From assembly GCF_001187435.1 (NCBI RefSeq), contig NZ_LFXA01000002.1:1240001-1304000 (forward strand): 64,000 bases of DNA, given 5' to 3'. Position 1 is the first letter of the stretch; each line of letters starts with the position of its first letter. Both the position numbers and the translations under genes were made by a program. The notes under the pieces are model-generated. The model was not told the origin of the DNA and searched no databases. It saw nothing but the letters and a program-made list of their open reading frames with translations. Below, in pieces: positions 36,835-46,064 of the stretch. Origin of the DNA: Streptomyces caatingaensis. GTDB taxonomy: Bacteria; Actinomycetota; Actinomycetes; Streptomycetales; Streptomycetaceae.

Positions 36835-37233
36835 CTAGACCCGGGGCCGCTGCTGCAGCGCGCCGTCGATCAGCGCGGCGAGGCGTGGACAGGCCCGGCG
36901 GGCCTCCAGGTTCAGGCGGCCGACGTTCGCGTCGGCGGTGGCCAGGAGGGTCAGGACGCTGGAGACCCCGGCCGCGTAGGTGGCGACGTACCCGAACTCG
37001 CCGTTGACCAGCAGCTCGCGGAAGCCCCCGTGGCCCACGGCCTCCGTCAGGCGCGCGCCCACGCCCAGGGCCGCGGCGGTCAGCGCGGCCACGCCGTCGG
37101 GCTCCGCGTTCTTCGCGAGCAGGTGGGCGATCACCAGCCCGTCCGTGCTCGCGACCATGGCGCCGGTCAGGTAGGGCACCCTGATCCGTAATTCCTGTAA
37201 CTCTGCGAGGACTTCGGGCGGTGCTGAGGTCAT
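36835..37233 (-). CDS. Roadblock/LC7 domain protein (II)
   Basis: 132 aa. Core pattern VPYLTGAMVASTDGLVIAHLL, then LTAAALGVGARLTEAVGHGGFRELLV. It differs markedly from the neighbouring roadblock protein and may pair with it, as such proteins form dimers. ATG 37233 has a strong GAGGAGA site. A 38-bp inverted repeat (37339-37376) lies upstream. The absence of a GTPase gene nearby makes this an orphan pair. Confidence 0.88.
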   Translation of the reverse strand: MTSAPPEVLAELQELRIRVPYLTGAMVASTDGLVIAHLLAKNAEPDGVAALTAAALGVGARLTEAVGHGGFRELLVNGEFGYVATYAAGVSSVLTLLATADANVGRLNLEARRACPRLAALIDGALQQRPRV

Positions 37234-37338
37234 CGACTGTCTCCTCACGGCGAACTGCCTCAAGGCGCGTCTCATCATGGGATCGGCGGATTCGGGCGGG
37301 TGCACGGCACGGTCACACAGTCCTCTCCGGCCGAGGGT

Positions 37339-37376
37339 GATTACCAATGGCGTGTCCGTTGCGACGGAAGGTAATC
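37339..37376. promoter_or_regulatory. inverted repeat upstream of the roadblock pair
   Basis: GATTACC (37339-37345) and GGTAATC (37370-37376), 24 bases apart, lie about 105 bp before the roadblock II start in an AT-richer promoter-like stretch. This is a possible operator. Confidence 0.35.
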
Positions 37377-37470
37377 GAAAAGAGTGCTGGGGTGGGAGGG
37401 TTTCGGCAATTTCCCTCGGCACTTGTACAGACCAATGCAGGTTGCCAACGGCCGGAAAGCGACGTTTCGT

Positions 37471-38490
37471 TCAGCGGTCCCGCCGCTCCAGCGGCCCCGC
37501 GCACTTGAACGCGCGGTGGATCGGCGCGGTGCTGGTGCCGAGGATGCCCGGGAGGGCGGCGACCGGCCCGGTGAGGTAGCGGTAGAAGGCGCCGGCGTCG
37601 GGCGTGGTGACGCTGGCGTAGACGTTGAAGTCCCCGGTCGTGGCGGCCGCGAAGGACACCTCGGGGTGGGAGGCGAGCGTGCCCCCGACCGCCTCGATGT
37701 CCGAGGGCACGACATTCAGCCACAGGGCGGCACGGAAATTCCGCTGGAGAACGCGCGGGGCGAAGTCCACGTCGAAGTAGAGGACCCCCGCCTCCCGCAG
37801 CTCCGCCATCCGGCGCCGGACCGTCGTCGGCGGCCGGCCCGTGGCCGCCGCCAGCTCCCCGACGGCCGCCCGGCCGTCGCGCGCCAGCACGTCCAGCAGC
37901 CGGTGGTCCGCCTCGTCGAGCGGATACGCCGGCGCCGGGTCGCTGAGCAGGTTGTCCGGCGCGTTCGCGGGCCGCAGCGCGGCGACCTGCGCGGCCGTCA
38001 GCGGGCCCGACTTGGTGAGCAGGCTGAGGTCCTGGCCGAAGAAGACGTGCAGGACACAGTGCCCGCTCACCTCCGCCACCTGCGGCGTCCTCGGCAGCTT
38101 CTCCAGCAGGAGCGTGTCCCCGCCGCCGGTGGTCCGCGGGCGGACCAGACAGGCGATCTCCGTCCCGCCGGAGGTGAGGCTGACCCACGCGGTGTCCGGC
38201 CGGCGGGCCAGCGCCTCCCCGATCGCCCCCGCCGCACTGGGCGCGCAGCGCACCCGCACGAACCACGGCACCTCGCCCAGCCGCAGCGGATCCGTCAGGC
38301 CCACCACCCGCAGCGTCCCCGCGGACCGCAGCCGGCTGTAGCGGCGCGCGACGGTCTGGTCGGACACGCCCAGCACCTCGGCGATCCGGCGGAACGGCGC
38401 CCGCCCGTCGATCTGCAGCGCGTGCGCCAGGAGCTGGTCCTGCTCGGTGTCGAGCGGGGGCAGGACGACCCGCCGGTTGTCGAGATTCAC
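37471..38490 (-). CDS. Lrp/AsnC-family regulator with two tandem AsnC modules
   Basis: 339 aa with two helix-turn-helix segments: residues 12-60 (DQLLAHALQIDGRAPFRRIAEVLGVSDQTVARR) and about 170-215 (ADHRLLDVLARDGRAAVGELAAATGRPPTTVRRR). Each is followed by a RAM-like ligand domain. The double form is common in Streptomyces and about twice the length of Lrp. GTG 38490 gives the expected N-terminus. It is divergent from an MFS exporter gene (150 bp apart), the likely target. The effector is unknown. Confidence 0.9.
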   Translation of the reverse strand: MNLDNRRVVLPPLDTEQDQLLAHALQIDGRAPFRRIAEVLGVSDQTVARRYSRLRSAGTLRVVGLTDPLRLGEVPWFVRVRCAPSAAGAIGEALARRPDTAWVSLTSGGTEIACLVRPRTTGGGDTLLLEKLPRTPQVAEVSGHCVLHVFFGQDLSLLTKSGPLTAAQVAALRPANAPDNLLSDPAPAYPLDEADHRLLDVLARDGRAAVGELAAATGRPPTTVRRRMAELREAGVLYFDVDFAPRVLQRNFRAALWLNVVPSDIEAVGGTLASHPEVSFAAATTGDFNVYASVTTPDAGAFYRYLTGPVAALPGILGTSTAPIHRAFKCAGPLERRDR

Positions 38491-38639
38491 CGCTCCACGG
38501 TACGAGATGTCGAATTCCGCCGCCGGACGGCCGCCGGCTGGGGACGGGGTCCGTCCACCCGGAGGCTTCCGGGGAGAGGGCGCGGCGAGACGAAGCGCGC
38601 CCCGGACCGACGGGGGAGACCCGATGGGAGACAACCGCA

Positions 38640-40214
38640 ATGCGTAAATGGTGGCCCTTGGTGGCAGTGAGCCTGGGCGCCTTCATCCTGCTCGTGGACG
38701 TCACGATCGTGAACGTCGCCCTCCCGAGCATGGCCGACGACCTCGACGCCTCGTTCTCGTCCCTCCAGTGGGTCGTCGACGCCTACGCGCTGTCGCTGGC
38801 CGCCCTGCTGCTGGCGGCGGGCTCGGCGGCCGACCTCTTCGGCCACCGCAGGCTCTACGTCCTGGGCCTCGCGGCCTTCGCCCTGGCCTCCCTCGGCTGC
38901 GGGCTGGCGCCCGACGCCTGGGTGCTGGTGGCCGCGCGGGCCGTCCAGGGGGCCGGCGGCGCGGCCATGTTCGCGACCTCCGCCGCGCTCCTCGGCGCCA
39001 CCTACCACGGCCGCGACCGGGGCACCGCGTTCGGCGTCTGGGGAGCCGTCAACGGCGCGGCCGCGGCCGCCGGACCCGTCCTCGGCGGCCTGCTGACCGA
39101 ACACATCGGCTGGCAGGCGATCTTCCTGGTCAACCTGCCGGTCGCCGCCGTGGCGATCTGGCTGACCCTGCGGGTGATACGCGCCGACCGCACGGACGCC
39201 GCCGGGGAGACCGCCGGGAAGCGCGGCCGGATGGACGCGGCCGGCGCGGTCACCTTCACCCTCGCCGCCGCGTCCGTCACCTACGCGCTGATCCGCAGCA
39301 CCGAGGACGGCTGGACCTCGGCCACCGTCCTGACGGCCTTCGCCGTGGCGGCGGCCGCACTCGTGGCCTTCGTCCTCGCCGAGACGCGTCTCGCGCGCCG
39401 TGGCGGACCGCCCCTGCTCGACCTCGGCCTGCTGCGCCGGCCGGCCTTCGCCGGGCTCATGGGCGGCGCACTGCTCTTCCAGGGCGGCGCCTTCGGCTGC
39501 CTGGTCCTGGTCTCCCTCTGGCTGCAGTCCGTCCTCGGCCTCGGCCCGGTCGCCGGCGGCGTCGCCCTGATGCCCATGGCCGTCCTCTCCTTCCTCGTCG
39601 CCGCCGTCGCGGGCCGGCACGTCCAGCGCGTCGCCCCGCGCCTGCCCATCGGCGCCGGACTGCTCCTCGTCGCCGCCGGCATGTACCTGCTGTACGACGG
39701 CATGTCCGCGGACGCCGGCCGCTGGTCCCTCGCCGCGGGCCTGGCCGTGGCCGGAGCGGGTGTCGGACTGTCCACCCCGGTCCTGGTGTCGGCGGCCACC
39801 GGCAGCGTGCCGCCGCAGCGGATGGGGATGGCGGCCGGCGCCGTCAACACCTTCCGCCAGCTCGGCATGACCCTGTTCATCGCCGTCCTCGGCGCGGTCT
39901 TCACCCACACGGCCCGGACCGAGCTGGCCGGCGCCGTCCCCGACGCGCACGCCGCCGCCTCCGCCCTCGCCGGCGGCCAGGCCCAACGCCTCGTCGCGGC
40001 CGCCCCGCAGGCCCACCGCGCGACCGCCGAGGACCTGGTCCACCGGGCCTTCGCGGCCGGCCTCCAGGACGTCTTCCTGTGGTCCGCCGGCGCCGCCGTG
40101 GCCGGAGCCGTGCTCGTCCTCGCCCTCGTACGCCCGGCACGCCCCCGCCCGGCCGCGCACCCAGCCGCGGGCGAGCCGGCGGCACCGGCGAAGGAGCCCG
40201 CACGGAAGGGATGA
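38640..40214 (+). CDS. MFS drug exporter, DHA2 (EmrB/QacA) type with 14 helices
   Basis: 524-aa multidrug or secondary-metabolite exporter. The DHA2 opening is clear: FILLVDVTIVNVALPSMADDL (motif D1) and WVVDAYALSLAAL. Motif A follows (GSAADLFGHRRLYVLG), and motif C is near residues 138-150 (GAVNGAAAAAGPVLGG). The polar 110-residue C-terminal region ends with an Ala/Pro/Lys tail. ATG 38640 has GGGAGA upstream. It is divergent from the tandem AsnC regulator, which probably controls it. Confidence 0.92.
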   Translation: MRKWWPLVAVSLGAFILLVDVTIVNVALPSMADDLDASFSSLQWVVDAYALSLAALLLAAGSAADLFGHRRLYVLGLAAFALASLGCGLAPDAWVLVAARAVQGAGGAAMFATSAALLGATYHGRDRGTAFGVWGAVNGAAAAAGPVLGGLLTEHIGWQAIFLVNLPVAAVAIWLTLRVIRADRTDAAGETAGKRGRMDAAGAVTFTLAAASVTYALIRSTEDGWTSATVLTAFAVAAAALVAFVLAETRLARRGGPPLLDLGLLRRPAFAGLMGGALLFQGGAFGCLVLVSLWLQSVLGLGPVAGGVALMPMAVLSFLVAAVAGRHVQRVAPRLPIGAGLLLVAAGMYLLYDGMSADAGRWSLAAGLAVAGAGVGLSTPVLVSAATGSVPPQRMGMAAGAVNTFRQLGMTLFIAVLGAVFTHTARTELAGAVPDAHAAASALAGGQAQRLVAAAPQAHRATAEDLVHRAFAAGLQDVFLWSAGAAVAGAVLVLALVRPARPRPAAHPAAGEPAAPAKEPARKG

Positions 40215-40294
40215 CCGCCCGTCCCCGAGCGGGACATGCCGGACCCCGGAACGCCCCGACCGCAGTCGCGGGCCGCCCGGGGTCCGGCTCCGCG

Positions 40295-41650
40295 CTACTG
40301 TCCCCGGCCGCGCGCCGCGCGGAAGCGGGCCGCCGCGGCCGCGAGGTCCACGACCGGCTCCGGGTAGCGCAGGCGCGCCCGCTCCGCCCCGCCCAGCCGC
40401 CACGGCTCGTGCACCAACCGGCCGGGAACGTCCGCGAGTTCGGGCACCCAGCGGCGCACGTACGCGCCGTCCGGATCGAAACGACGCGCCTGGACAAGGG
40501 GGTTGAGGACGCGGCCGGGGCGCGTGTCCGTCCCCGTACCGGCGGCCCACTGCCAGTTGAGCTGGTTGTCCGCCACGTCCCCGTCCACCAGCAGGCCGAG
40601 GAAGTGCCGGGCGCCCTCCCGCCAGTCGTGGAGGAGCGTCTTGGTGAGGAACGACGCCGTCAGCAGCCGCGCCCGGTTGTGCATCCAGCCCTCCCCGGCG
40701 AGCTGGCGCATGGCCGCGTCGATCACGGGGAAACCGGTGCGCCCCTCCCGCCAGGCGCCGGCCTCGTCCGCGTCGCACCGCCACCGCACCTCCCGCGCAC
40801 GGTAGTCGCGCACCGCCGCCCCGGGGACCGCGGCCAGCACCTGGTGGTGGAAGTCCCGCCAGGCCAGCTGGCGCACGAACGCCTCCGCACCCGGGCCGCC
40901 GGCCCCCCGGACCCGGGTGACCACCTCGACCGGCGACAGACACCCGAAGTGAAGGTACGGCGAGAGCCGTGACGTCGCGTCGGCCGCGAGATCGTCGCGC
41001 AGCTCGGCGTAGCGCGCGAGCCCGCCGCGCAGCCAGGCGGTGAGCCGCCGCCGGCCCTCGCCCTCACCGCCCTTCGGCACGGCGTACGCGGCGTCTGCGA
41101 CGGGCAGGGGCGCGCCCGCCACCTCGTCGGGCACCTCCACCCGCCGGGGCGCCGCCAGCACATGGCGCACCGGCCACGCCGACCAGCGGCGGAAATACGG
41201 CGTGAAGACCGCGAAGTGATCCCTGCCCGTGGGCACCGGCCCGCCCGGAGGGACGACGGTCGTCACCGCCTCGTGCACGGTCAGCCGCCTCCGCTCCCGC
41301 CCGAGCGCGGCCCGCAGCCGCTCCTCACGGCGCTGCGCGTACGCACTGACCCCCGCGGCCACGTGCACCTCGTCCGCGCCGCTCTGCCCGGCGACCCGGC
41401 ACACCTCCTCCACCACCTCCCCCTCGCGCACCACCAGCCGTCCTCCCCGCGCCCGCAGCCCCTCGTCCAGATCGGCGAGGCAGCCGGCCAGGAACGCGGC
41501 CCGGCGCGGCACGGCGAAACCGGCCCTCCCGACACCCTCGTCCAGCACGAAGAGGGGCACCACACGGTCCGCACCCCCGGCCGCGGCCCGGAGCACCGGG
41601 TTGTCGTACAGACGCAGATCGGACGTGAACAGGGCGACGGCGGTGCGCAT
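40295..41650 (-). CDS. phr: Deoxyribodipyrimidine photolyase
   Basis: 451-aa blue-light DNA repair enzyme. N-terminal alpha/beta domain (VALFTSDLRLYDNPVL), then the FAD domain from about residue 205: RLSPYLHFG, WRDFHHQVLA, GFPVIDAAMRQLAGEGWMHNRAR, and NWQWAAGTGTDTRP. The Trp residues of the electron-transfer path lie in the expected segments, so it should be active on cyclobutane pyrimidine dimers. Length and order fit class I CPD photolyase. ATG 41650; the ribosome-binding site is weak. Confidence 0.93.
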   Translation of the reverse strand: MRTAVALFTSDLRLYDNPVLRAAAGGADRVVPLFVLDEGVGRAGFAVPRRAAFLAGCLADLDEGLRARGGRLVVREGEVVEEVCRVAGQSGADEVHVAAGVSAYAQRREERLRAALGRERRRLTVHEAVTTVVPPGGPVPTGRDHFAVFTPYFRRWSAWPVRHVLAAPRRVEVPDEVAGAPLPVADAAYAVPKGGEGEGRRRLTAWLRGGLARYAELRDDLAADATSRLSPYLHFGCLSPVEVVTRVRGAGGPGAEAFVRQLAWRDFHHQVLAAVPGAAVRDYRAREVRWRCDADEAGAWREGRTGFPVIDAAMRQLAGEGWMHNRARLLTASFLTKTLLHDWREGARHFLGLLVDGDVADNQLNWQWAAGTGTDTRPGRVLNPLVQARRFDPDGAYVRRWVPELADVPGRLVHEPWRLGGAERARLRYPEPVVDLAAAAARFRAARGRGQ

Positions 41651-41747
41651 GACCCGAGCCTAGGCGGCGGCCGGCCCCACGGCCCCGCACACCGGCTCGC
41701 CCGGCCGCGTGACGAGCGCCCCTCCGCCGGCGGCCCGAGGGCGCGCG

Positions 41748-43145
41748 CTACCCCTTCTTCCCCACCGCCAGTTCCGTCCCCGACACCGTGGCCACGATGC
41801 CGTCCTCCTCGACCCGGACGTCCCGCAGGTGCAGTTCGCGCGCCTCATCGGGGAGCGTGAACGAGAAGGACAGCGGCTCGGCGAGCTCCGGCGGGCGGAC
41901 GTGCATCAGACCGGTGATCAGCTTCGGGTCGACACCGATCCTCGACAGCAGCGCGGGGTGCTCCACCACCGCGTCGACGAGGTTGACCCGCGTCAGCCGT
42001 TCGACGAACCGGGGCGTGCCCACCAGCTCGTGCAGCTTCTCCTCGTCCCGCAGGGCCGTCTCGACCACGCTCTCCGGCACGCCGAGCCGTTTCACCACGG
42101 CCGGCACCGACAACAGCGCCTTCACCCGCGCCGCGTCCCGCGCGATGCGCTCGGCGGTCTCCCGGTGGAGCGTCAGACCCCGCCCCTTGCCGGAGCGGTA
42201 GGCGGCGACGCGGGGCACGTCGAGGCTGATGCCCTCCACGTCCGTGGCCAGACCGCGGTCGCCGACGAGCCGCAGCCGGGCCCGCGCCCGGACGCGCAGC
42301 TGCTGCCCGGCGACGGTCACCGTGCCGTCCGCGCCGACCGTGGTGCCGTCCCGGCGGCTGAACGTGACCTCCGACGCGGCGAGTTCACGCTTCATGTCCG
42401 CGAAGGAGAGCGTGATCTCGCCGTCCAGGCCGCCGACGACCGCGCCGCTCACGGCACTCGGCAGGTCGCCCTTCAACCGTATGTCCCGCGCGCTGGCGTG
42501 GACCTTGGCGAGCGACACGCGGTCGGCGGCCACGTGCGGGACGGTGACGTCCACCCGCTCCAGGCGCTTGTCCAGGACCTGTGTGAGGAACGGGAAACCG
42601 TGGATGTCCACTTGGGGAGCGGCCGCCAGATGGAGCTGCTCCTGCAAAGCCTGCCGTGCCTTCTTCTCCGCGTACATCGCCGCGCACCGGTCGGCCAGGA
42701 CGAGGAACCCGGCGCACACGGAGAGGGCGCACAGCAGCTTCGCCGCGCGGGGGAGGCCCGCGAACGGGTTGCGGCGACGGCGGCGGCCGCGTCCGGCGCG
42801 GCGGCGGTTCCGGGGACGGCGGTGGTCGGGCGGGGACCACGGGGTGTCGTCGTCGGGCGCGGGGCGTCCGGGGCCGAGGGGGAGAACGGTGGTCCCGGGG
42901 GCGAGCAGATCCTCGGGTATGTCCTCCGGTGTCTCCGGTATCGGGGGCGCCGGTATCTCCTGGGTGACGGCGGCGCCGGTCTCGTCGGCAGTGCCGGGCG
43001 CGGTGCCGGATCCGGGCACGGTGCCGGATCCGGTGTCGGGCGGAGCGTCGGCGGCCGCGTGGGGGTCGGGGTCGGCCAGGGACGCGAGTTCCTCATAGGG
43101 GTTGCGGGGACGGGAATGCATGCGTGTGGGGGTTCGCATCGCCAT
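41748..43145 (-). CDS. LmeA-like phospholipid-binding protein (DUF2993) with membrane anchor
   Basis: 465 aa. Residues 1-130 are an acidic/Pro-rich then Arg-rich cytoplasmic part (GRGRRRRRN just before the membrane), residues 133-151 form a single membrane helix, and the exterior C-terminal 300 residues are the DUF2993 fold (VDIHGFPFLTQVLDKRLERVDVTV). Family members such as mycobacterial LmeA bind phosphatidylinositides and help lipomannan elongation; the streptomycete role is not known. ATG 43145 has a GGTGGGA element; ATG 43139 or 43121 would also work. Confidence 0.88.
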   Translation of the reverse strand: MAMRTPTRMHSRPRNPYEELASLADPDPHAAADAPPDTGSGTVPGSGTAPGTADETGAAVTQEIPAPPIPETPEDIPEDLLAPGTTVLPLGPGRPAPDDDTPWSPPDHRRPRNRRRAGRGRRRRRNPFAGLPRAAKLLCALSVCAGFLVLADRCAAMYAEKKARQALQEQLHLAAAPQVDIHGFPFLTQVLDKRLERVDVTVPHVAADRVSLAKVHASARDIRLKGDLPSAVSGAVVGGLDGEITLSFADMKRELAASEVTFSRRDGTTVGADGTVTVAGQQLRVRARARLRLVGDRGLATDVEGISLDVPRVAAYRSGKGRGLTLHRETAERIARDAARVKALLSVPAVVKRLGVPESVVETALRDEEKLHELVGTPRFVERLTRVNLVDAVVEHPALLSRIGVDPKLITGLMHVRPPELAEPLSFSFTLPDEARELHLRDVRVEEDGIVATVSGTELAVGKKG

Positions 43146-43484
43146 ATCCCACCACGCGCGCTCCCCTCGACCGCAAGGGCTACCAGCGGTACGTCCGAAA
43201 ACGACGGCGCCGGACGAGCCGTGGGCGAAGGGACGTACGCCGGGGCAGTCCGGCGCCCGGGCGAGGTGACGGACTCGCGGAACCGTTCACGCGCACCTCC
43301 CCACCCGCGGACTACGCTGTGCGCCGATGACGACCGGAACGGCCTCGCGCCACCCACGGATCGGCGATCCGGTGCTCCCCTGAGCGCCGTACGCCGGAAA
43401 CCCGGCGCTCCCGCACGGGCCCCGCCCCCCGTCGTGTTGACCGCAGACCACAGAACCGAAACGTCAACCACGACAGGAGACTTC
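43146..43484. other. 339-bp divergent promoter region
   Basis: Between the LmeA-like gene and the dienelactone hydrolase gene. A frame ATG 43327 to TGA 43383 would encode an 18-aa peptide, without ribosome-binding site support. No strong operator seen. Confidence 0.4.
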
Positions 43485-44252
43485 ATGCCCGACACGACCC
43501 TGCTGATCCCCACCGCTGACGGCCGCGCCGACGCGTTCGCCGCCTTCCCCGACGACGGCGCGCGGCACCCGGGGGTGCTGATGTACCCGGACGCCTTCGG
43601 CATCCGGCCCGTGCTGCGGGAGATGGCCCGCGAACTGGCCGGGCACGGGTACTACGTCCTCGTCCCCAACGTCTTCCACCGGCACGGCCCCACGCCGGTG
43701 GTCGAACTCCCCGCGCACATCGGAGAAGACGCCCGGCCCGCGCTCATCGCACAGTTGATGCCCCTGATCGAGGCGCACACCGCCGAACGGACCCTGCGCG
43801 ACGCCGAGGCGTACCTCGGCTTCCTCACCTCCCGCCCCGAGGTGGACGCCGGACCGGTCGCGGTGACCGGCTACTGCTTCGGCGGCCTCCTGGCGACGCG
43901 CACCGCCGTCGCCCACCCCGGCCGGGTGGCCGCCGTCGCCGCGTTCCACGCCCCCGTCGGCGCCGACGGCCCCGACAGCCTGCGCCGCCTCACCGCCGCG
44001 GCCCACTTCGGCCACGCGGAATCCGACCTGACGCCCGAGGCGCTCGACGACCTCAACCGCGTCCTGGACACCGCGGGCGTCGACCACACCTCCGAGATCT
44101 ACCCCGGCACCGTCCACGGCTTCACCATGACCGACACCGACGCCTTCAACGCCGCTGGGTTGCGGCGTCATTGGGACCGTCTGCTCCCGCTCCTCGGGCG
44201 CACCCTGCCGGGCGGGCAGGGCACGGGCCCCCGGACGACTCCGCGGAGCTGA
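43485..44252 (+). CDS. Dienelactone hydrolase family protein
   Basis: 255-aa alpha/beta hydrolase with a Cys nucleophile: Cys131 in GYCFGG, and the catalytic His in TVHGFTM near residue 212. The first strands read ADAFAAFPDDGARHPGVLMYPDAFG. The archetype hydrolyses dienelactone in chlorocatechol breakdown; stand-alone copies in streptomycetes have unknown substrates. ATG 43485 has ACAGGAGA upstream. No catabolic partners are nearby. Confidence 0.92.
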   Translation: MPDTTLLIPTADGRADAFAAFPDDGARHPGVLMYPDAFGIRPVLREMARELAGHGYYVLVPNVFHRHGPTPVVELPAHIGEDARPALIAQLMPLIEAHTAERTLRDAEAYLGFLTSRPEVDAGPVAVTGYCFGGLLATRTAVAHPGRVAAVAAFHAPVGADGPDSLRRLTAAAHFGHAESDLTPEALDDLNRVLDTAGVDHTSEIYPGTVHGFTMTDTDAFNAAGLRRHWDRLLPLLGRTLPGGQGTGPRTTPRS

Positions 44253-44313
44253 TGGCCCGGGCGGGCCGTGCTGCGCCCCGAGGGCCGAGGCGGACCCCCG
44301 GCCCGCCACCACC

Positions 44314-44667
44314 TCACACGGCCCGCCTCCCGCGGCGGAGGTCGTCCAGCGTCCGGCCGTCGGAGAGGCGCCACAGCGTCCAGCCGTCGACGGGACGGCC
44401 GGTGGCGGCCTCGGCGAGCCGGCCGTCGGGAGTGACGACGGCGCGGCTGAAGCGGTCGGCCCGGCACCGGTCGAAGGTGAGCACGGCACCAGGGTGCAGG
44501 AGCCCGGCCCGCATCAGACCGGCGAGGGCGCCGTGGGGAACGACGGGCGGTGGCGCCACCACGGCCCCGGTGCCCGGCGTCAGCGTGATGTGGACGGTTT
44601 CGTCGCCGTCGGCGTCGGCCAGTCGCGCGAGAACGGTGGAGTCGAAAGAAATACTGAGCAGGGGCAT
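44314..44667 (-). CDS. Small protein with a RAMA-like domain (hypothetical)
   Basis: 117 aa. The second half, LAGLMRAGLLHPGAVLTF...AVVTPDGRLAEAATGRPVDGWTLW, follows the pattern of the RAMA (restriction adenine methylase associated) domain, proposed to read modified DNA. The first 45 residues are beta-rich and unfamiliar. ATG 44667 has GGGAG 5 bases upstream. No restriction or methylase gene is adjacent. Assignment to RAMA is from memory of the domain pattern and should be treated as tentative. Confidence 0.6.
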   Translation of the reverse strand: MPLLSISFDSTVLARLADADGDETVHITLTPGTGAVVAPPPVVPHGALAGLMRAGLLHPGAVLTFDRCRADRFSRAVVTPDGRLAEAATGRPVDGWTLWRLSDGRTLDDLRRGRRAV

Positions 44668-44699
44668 AAAGGCTCCCGGAAGGTTGCCGCACCACGCGG

Positions 44700-44718
44700 A
44701 GTGGTTTGCGGAACCACT
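44700..44718. promoter_or_regulatory. inverted repeat between the RAMA-like and KAS III genes
   Basis: AGTGGTT (44700-44706) and AACCACT (44712-44718) with a 5-base spacer, 33 bp upstream of the RAMA-like start and about 220 bp before the KAS III gene, in a stretch of reduced GC. Possible operator for either divergent gene. Confidence 0.45.
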
Positions 44719-44941
44719 TTACCTTCTCTCAACTCCGGTCATCCAGAAGAATGTTCTCGCACACCGACCGGCGGCCTTCGGGAACTGGGGCGAACAGGGG
44801 TTATACAGCGCTCTTCCCGGCCGGTAGCGTGAAAAGCAACGGATCGTGCGCATGCCGAGGGAAATACCCCGGAAAAGCTACGAGTTGGTGCGGGCGAAGC
44901 CGGCCGAGAAATGTCCGCCGTACTCGAGTGGAGGAGCGCGT

Positions 44942-45994
44942 ATGCGAACGTCCGGCGTCTATATCTCTGCGGTCGGGGTGGACCTTCCCGACTGCGCCGA
45001 CGTGCAACAGGCAATCGAGGACGGGCTGCTGGACGCCGCGGTGGCGGAGGAATCGGGGTTCATCGGGGTGGCCGTCGCCCAGGACACCCCGGCTCCGGAA
45101 ATGGCCGTCCGCGCCACACGCCAGGCACTGGAACGCTGGACCGGAGATCCATCGGAACTGGGGGCGCTGTTCTACGTCGATTCCTTCCCCTCGGGGCCCG
45201 CCGGCTGGCTGCCGCAGTCCTACCTCATGAGAGAAGTCGTCGGAGGCGACCTGCTCGCCGTCGGGGTGCGCCAGGGCTGCAACGGTGTGTTCGGCGCCCT
45301 CGAACTGGCGGCGGCGTATCTCGAAGGAACCCCTGCCGAGGCGGTTCTCATCACCGCGACCGACAACATGAGTTCACCCCTGGTGGACCGCTGGCGGTCG
45401 AGCCCGGGATACATCCTGGGGGACGGAGCGTCGGCCGCGATCCTCACCAGCAGTCCGGGATTCGCCCGGCTGCTGTCCGTCACATCCATGACGGTGCCCG
45501 GGATAGAAGCGGTGCACAGAGGAACCCAGTCGCTGAATCCGTCCACGCTGCCCACCGGGCAAAAACTCGACCTGGGCGCCAGGATGGAGGAGTTCCGCCT
45601 CGGCGGAGGAGACTATTCCGAGTTGGTGTCGAAGTCGAGGCAGGCGCAGAACGAACTGCTCGCCGCTGCCCTCGACGAAGCCCGAATTGATATCGGGGAC
45701 ATCAAGCGAGTGGCTTTTCCGCACGGCAGCGTGAAGAACGTCCGCGCCGGGGCCACTGCCCTGGGGTTCCGCATGGAGCAGACCACTTGGGAATACGGCT
45801 GCCGAGTGGGACACGTCATGGCAAGCGATCAGTTGCTCTCCCTGGACCACCTTCTCCATACCCACGAGATCGGCCCGGGCGACCGGGTCCTGCTCATGGG
45901 ATACGGCCCGGGACTGGGCATCGCCGCCGCAGTCGTCGAAATCACCGACCGCCCACACTGGCTGGCGAGAACGGACGGACAGAACGACCGGTGA
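44942..45994 (+). CDS. Ketoacyl-ACP synthase III-like acyltransferase
   Basis: 350-aa thiolase-fold protein. Active-site Cys113 lies in VGVRQGCNGVFGALE and the first catalytic His is His261 in FPHGSVKN. Where FabH has the GNTSAAS Asn, the sequence reads GHVMASD, so His291 replaces Asn and Asp296 is close by. A Cys-His-His/Asp set is seen in KAS III relatives that transfer acyl groups to hydroxyls (the CerJ type) rather than start fatty acid chains. This fits a tailoring or starter-loading enzyme. ATG 44942 with GGAGGAG. It is followed 70 bp later by a P450 gene on the same strand. Confidence 0.85.
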   Translation: MRTSGVYISAVGVDLPDCADVQQAIEDGLLDAAVAEESGFIGVAVAQDTPAPEMAVRATRQALERWTGDPSELGALFYVDSFPSGPAGWLPQSYLMREVVGGDLLAVGVRQGCNGVFGALELAAAYLEGTPAEAVLITATDNMSSPLVDRWRSSPGYILGDGASAAILTSSPGFARLLSVTSMTVPGIEAVHRGTQSLNPSTLPTGQKLDLGARMEEFRLGGGDYSELVSKSRQAQNELLAAALDEARIDIGDIKRVAFPHGSVKNVRAGATALGFRMEQTTWEYGCRVGHVMASDQLLSLDHLLHTHEIGPGDRVLLMGYGPGLGIAAAVVEITDRPHWLARTDGQNDR

Positions 45995-46064
45995 CGGACT
46001 CCGCTCACGTCCGGCCGCACTCCCACCGCTGCACACACACTCACTGGTACGTTCTGGAGGGTTG

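Noticed and set aside
43327..43383. 18-aa leader peptide upstream of dienelactone hydrolase
   Set aside because: No ribosome-binding site, no attenuator-like hairpins, no run of regulatory codons.
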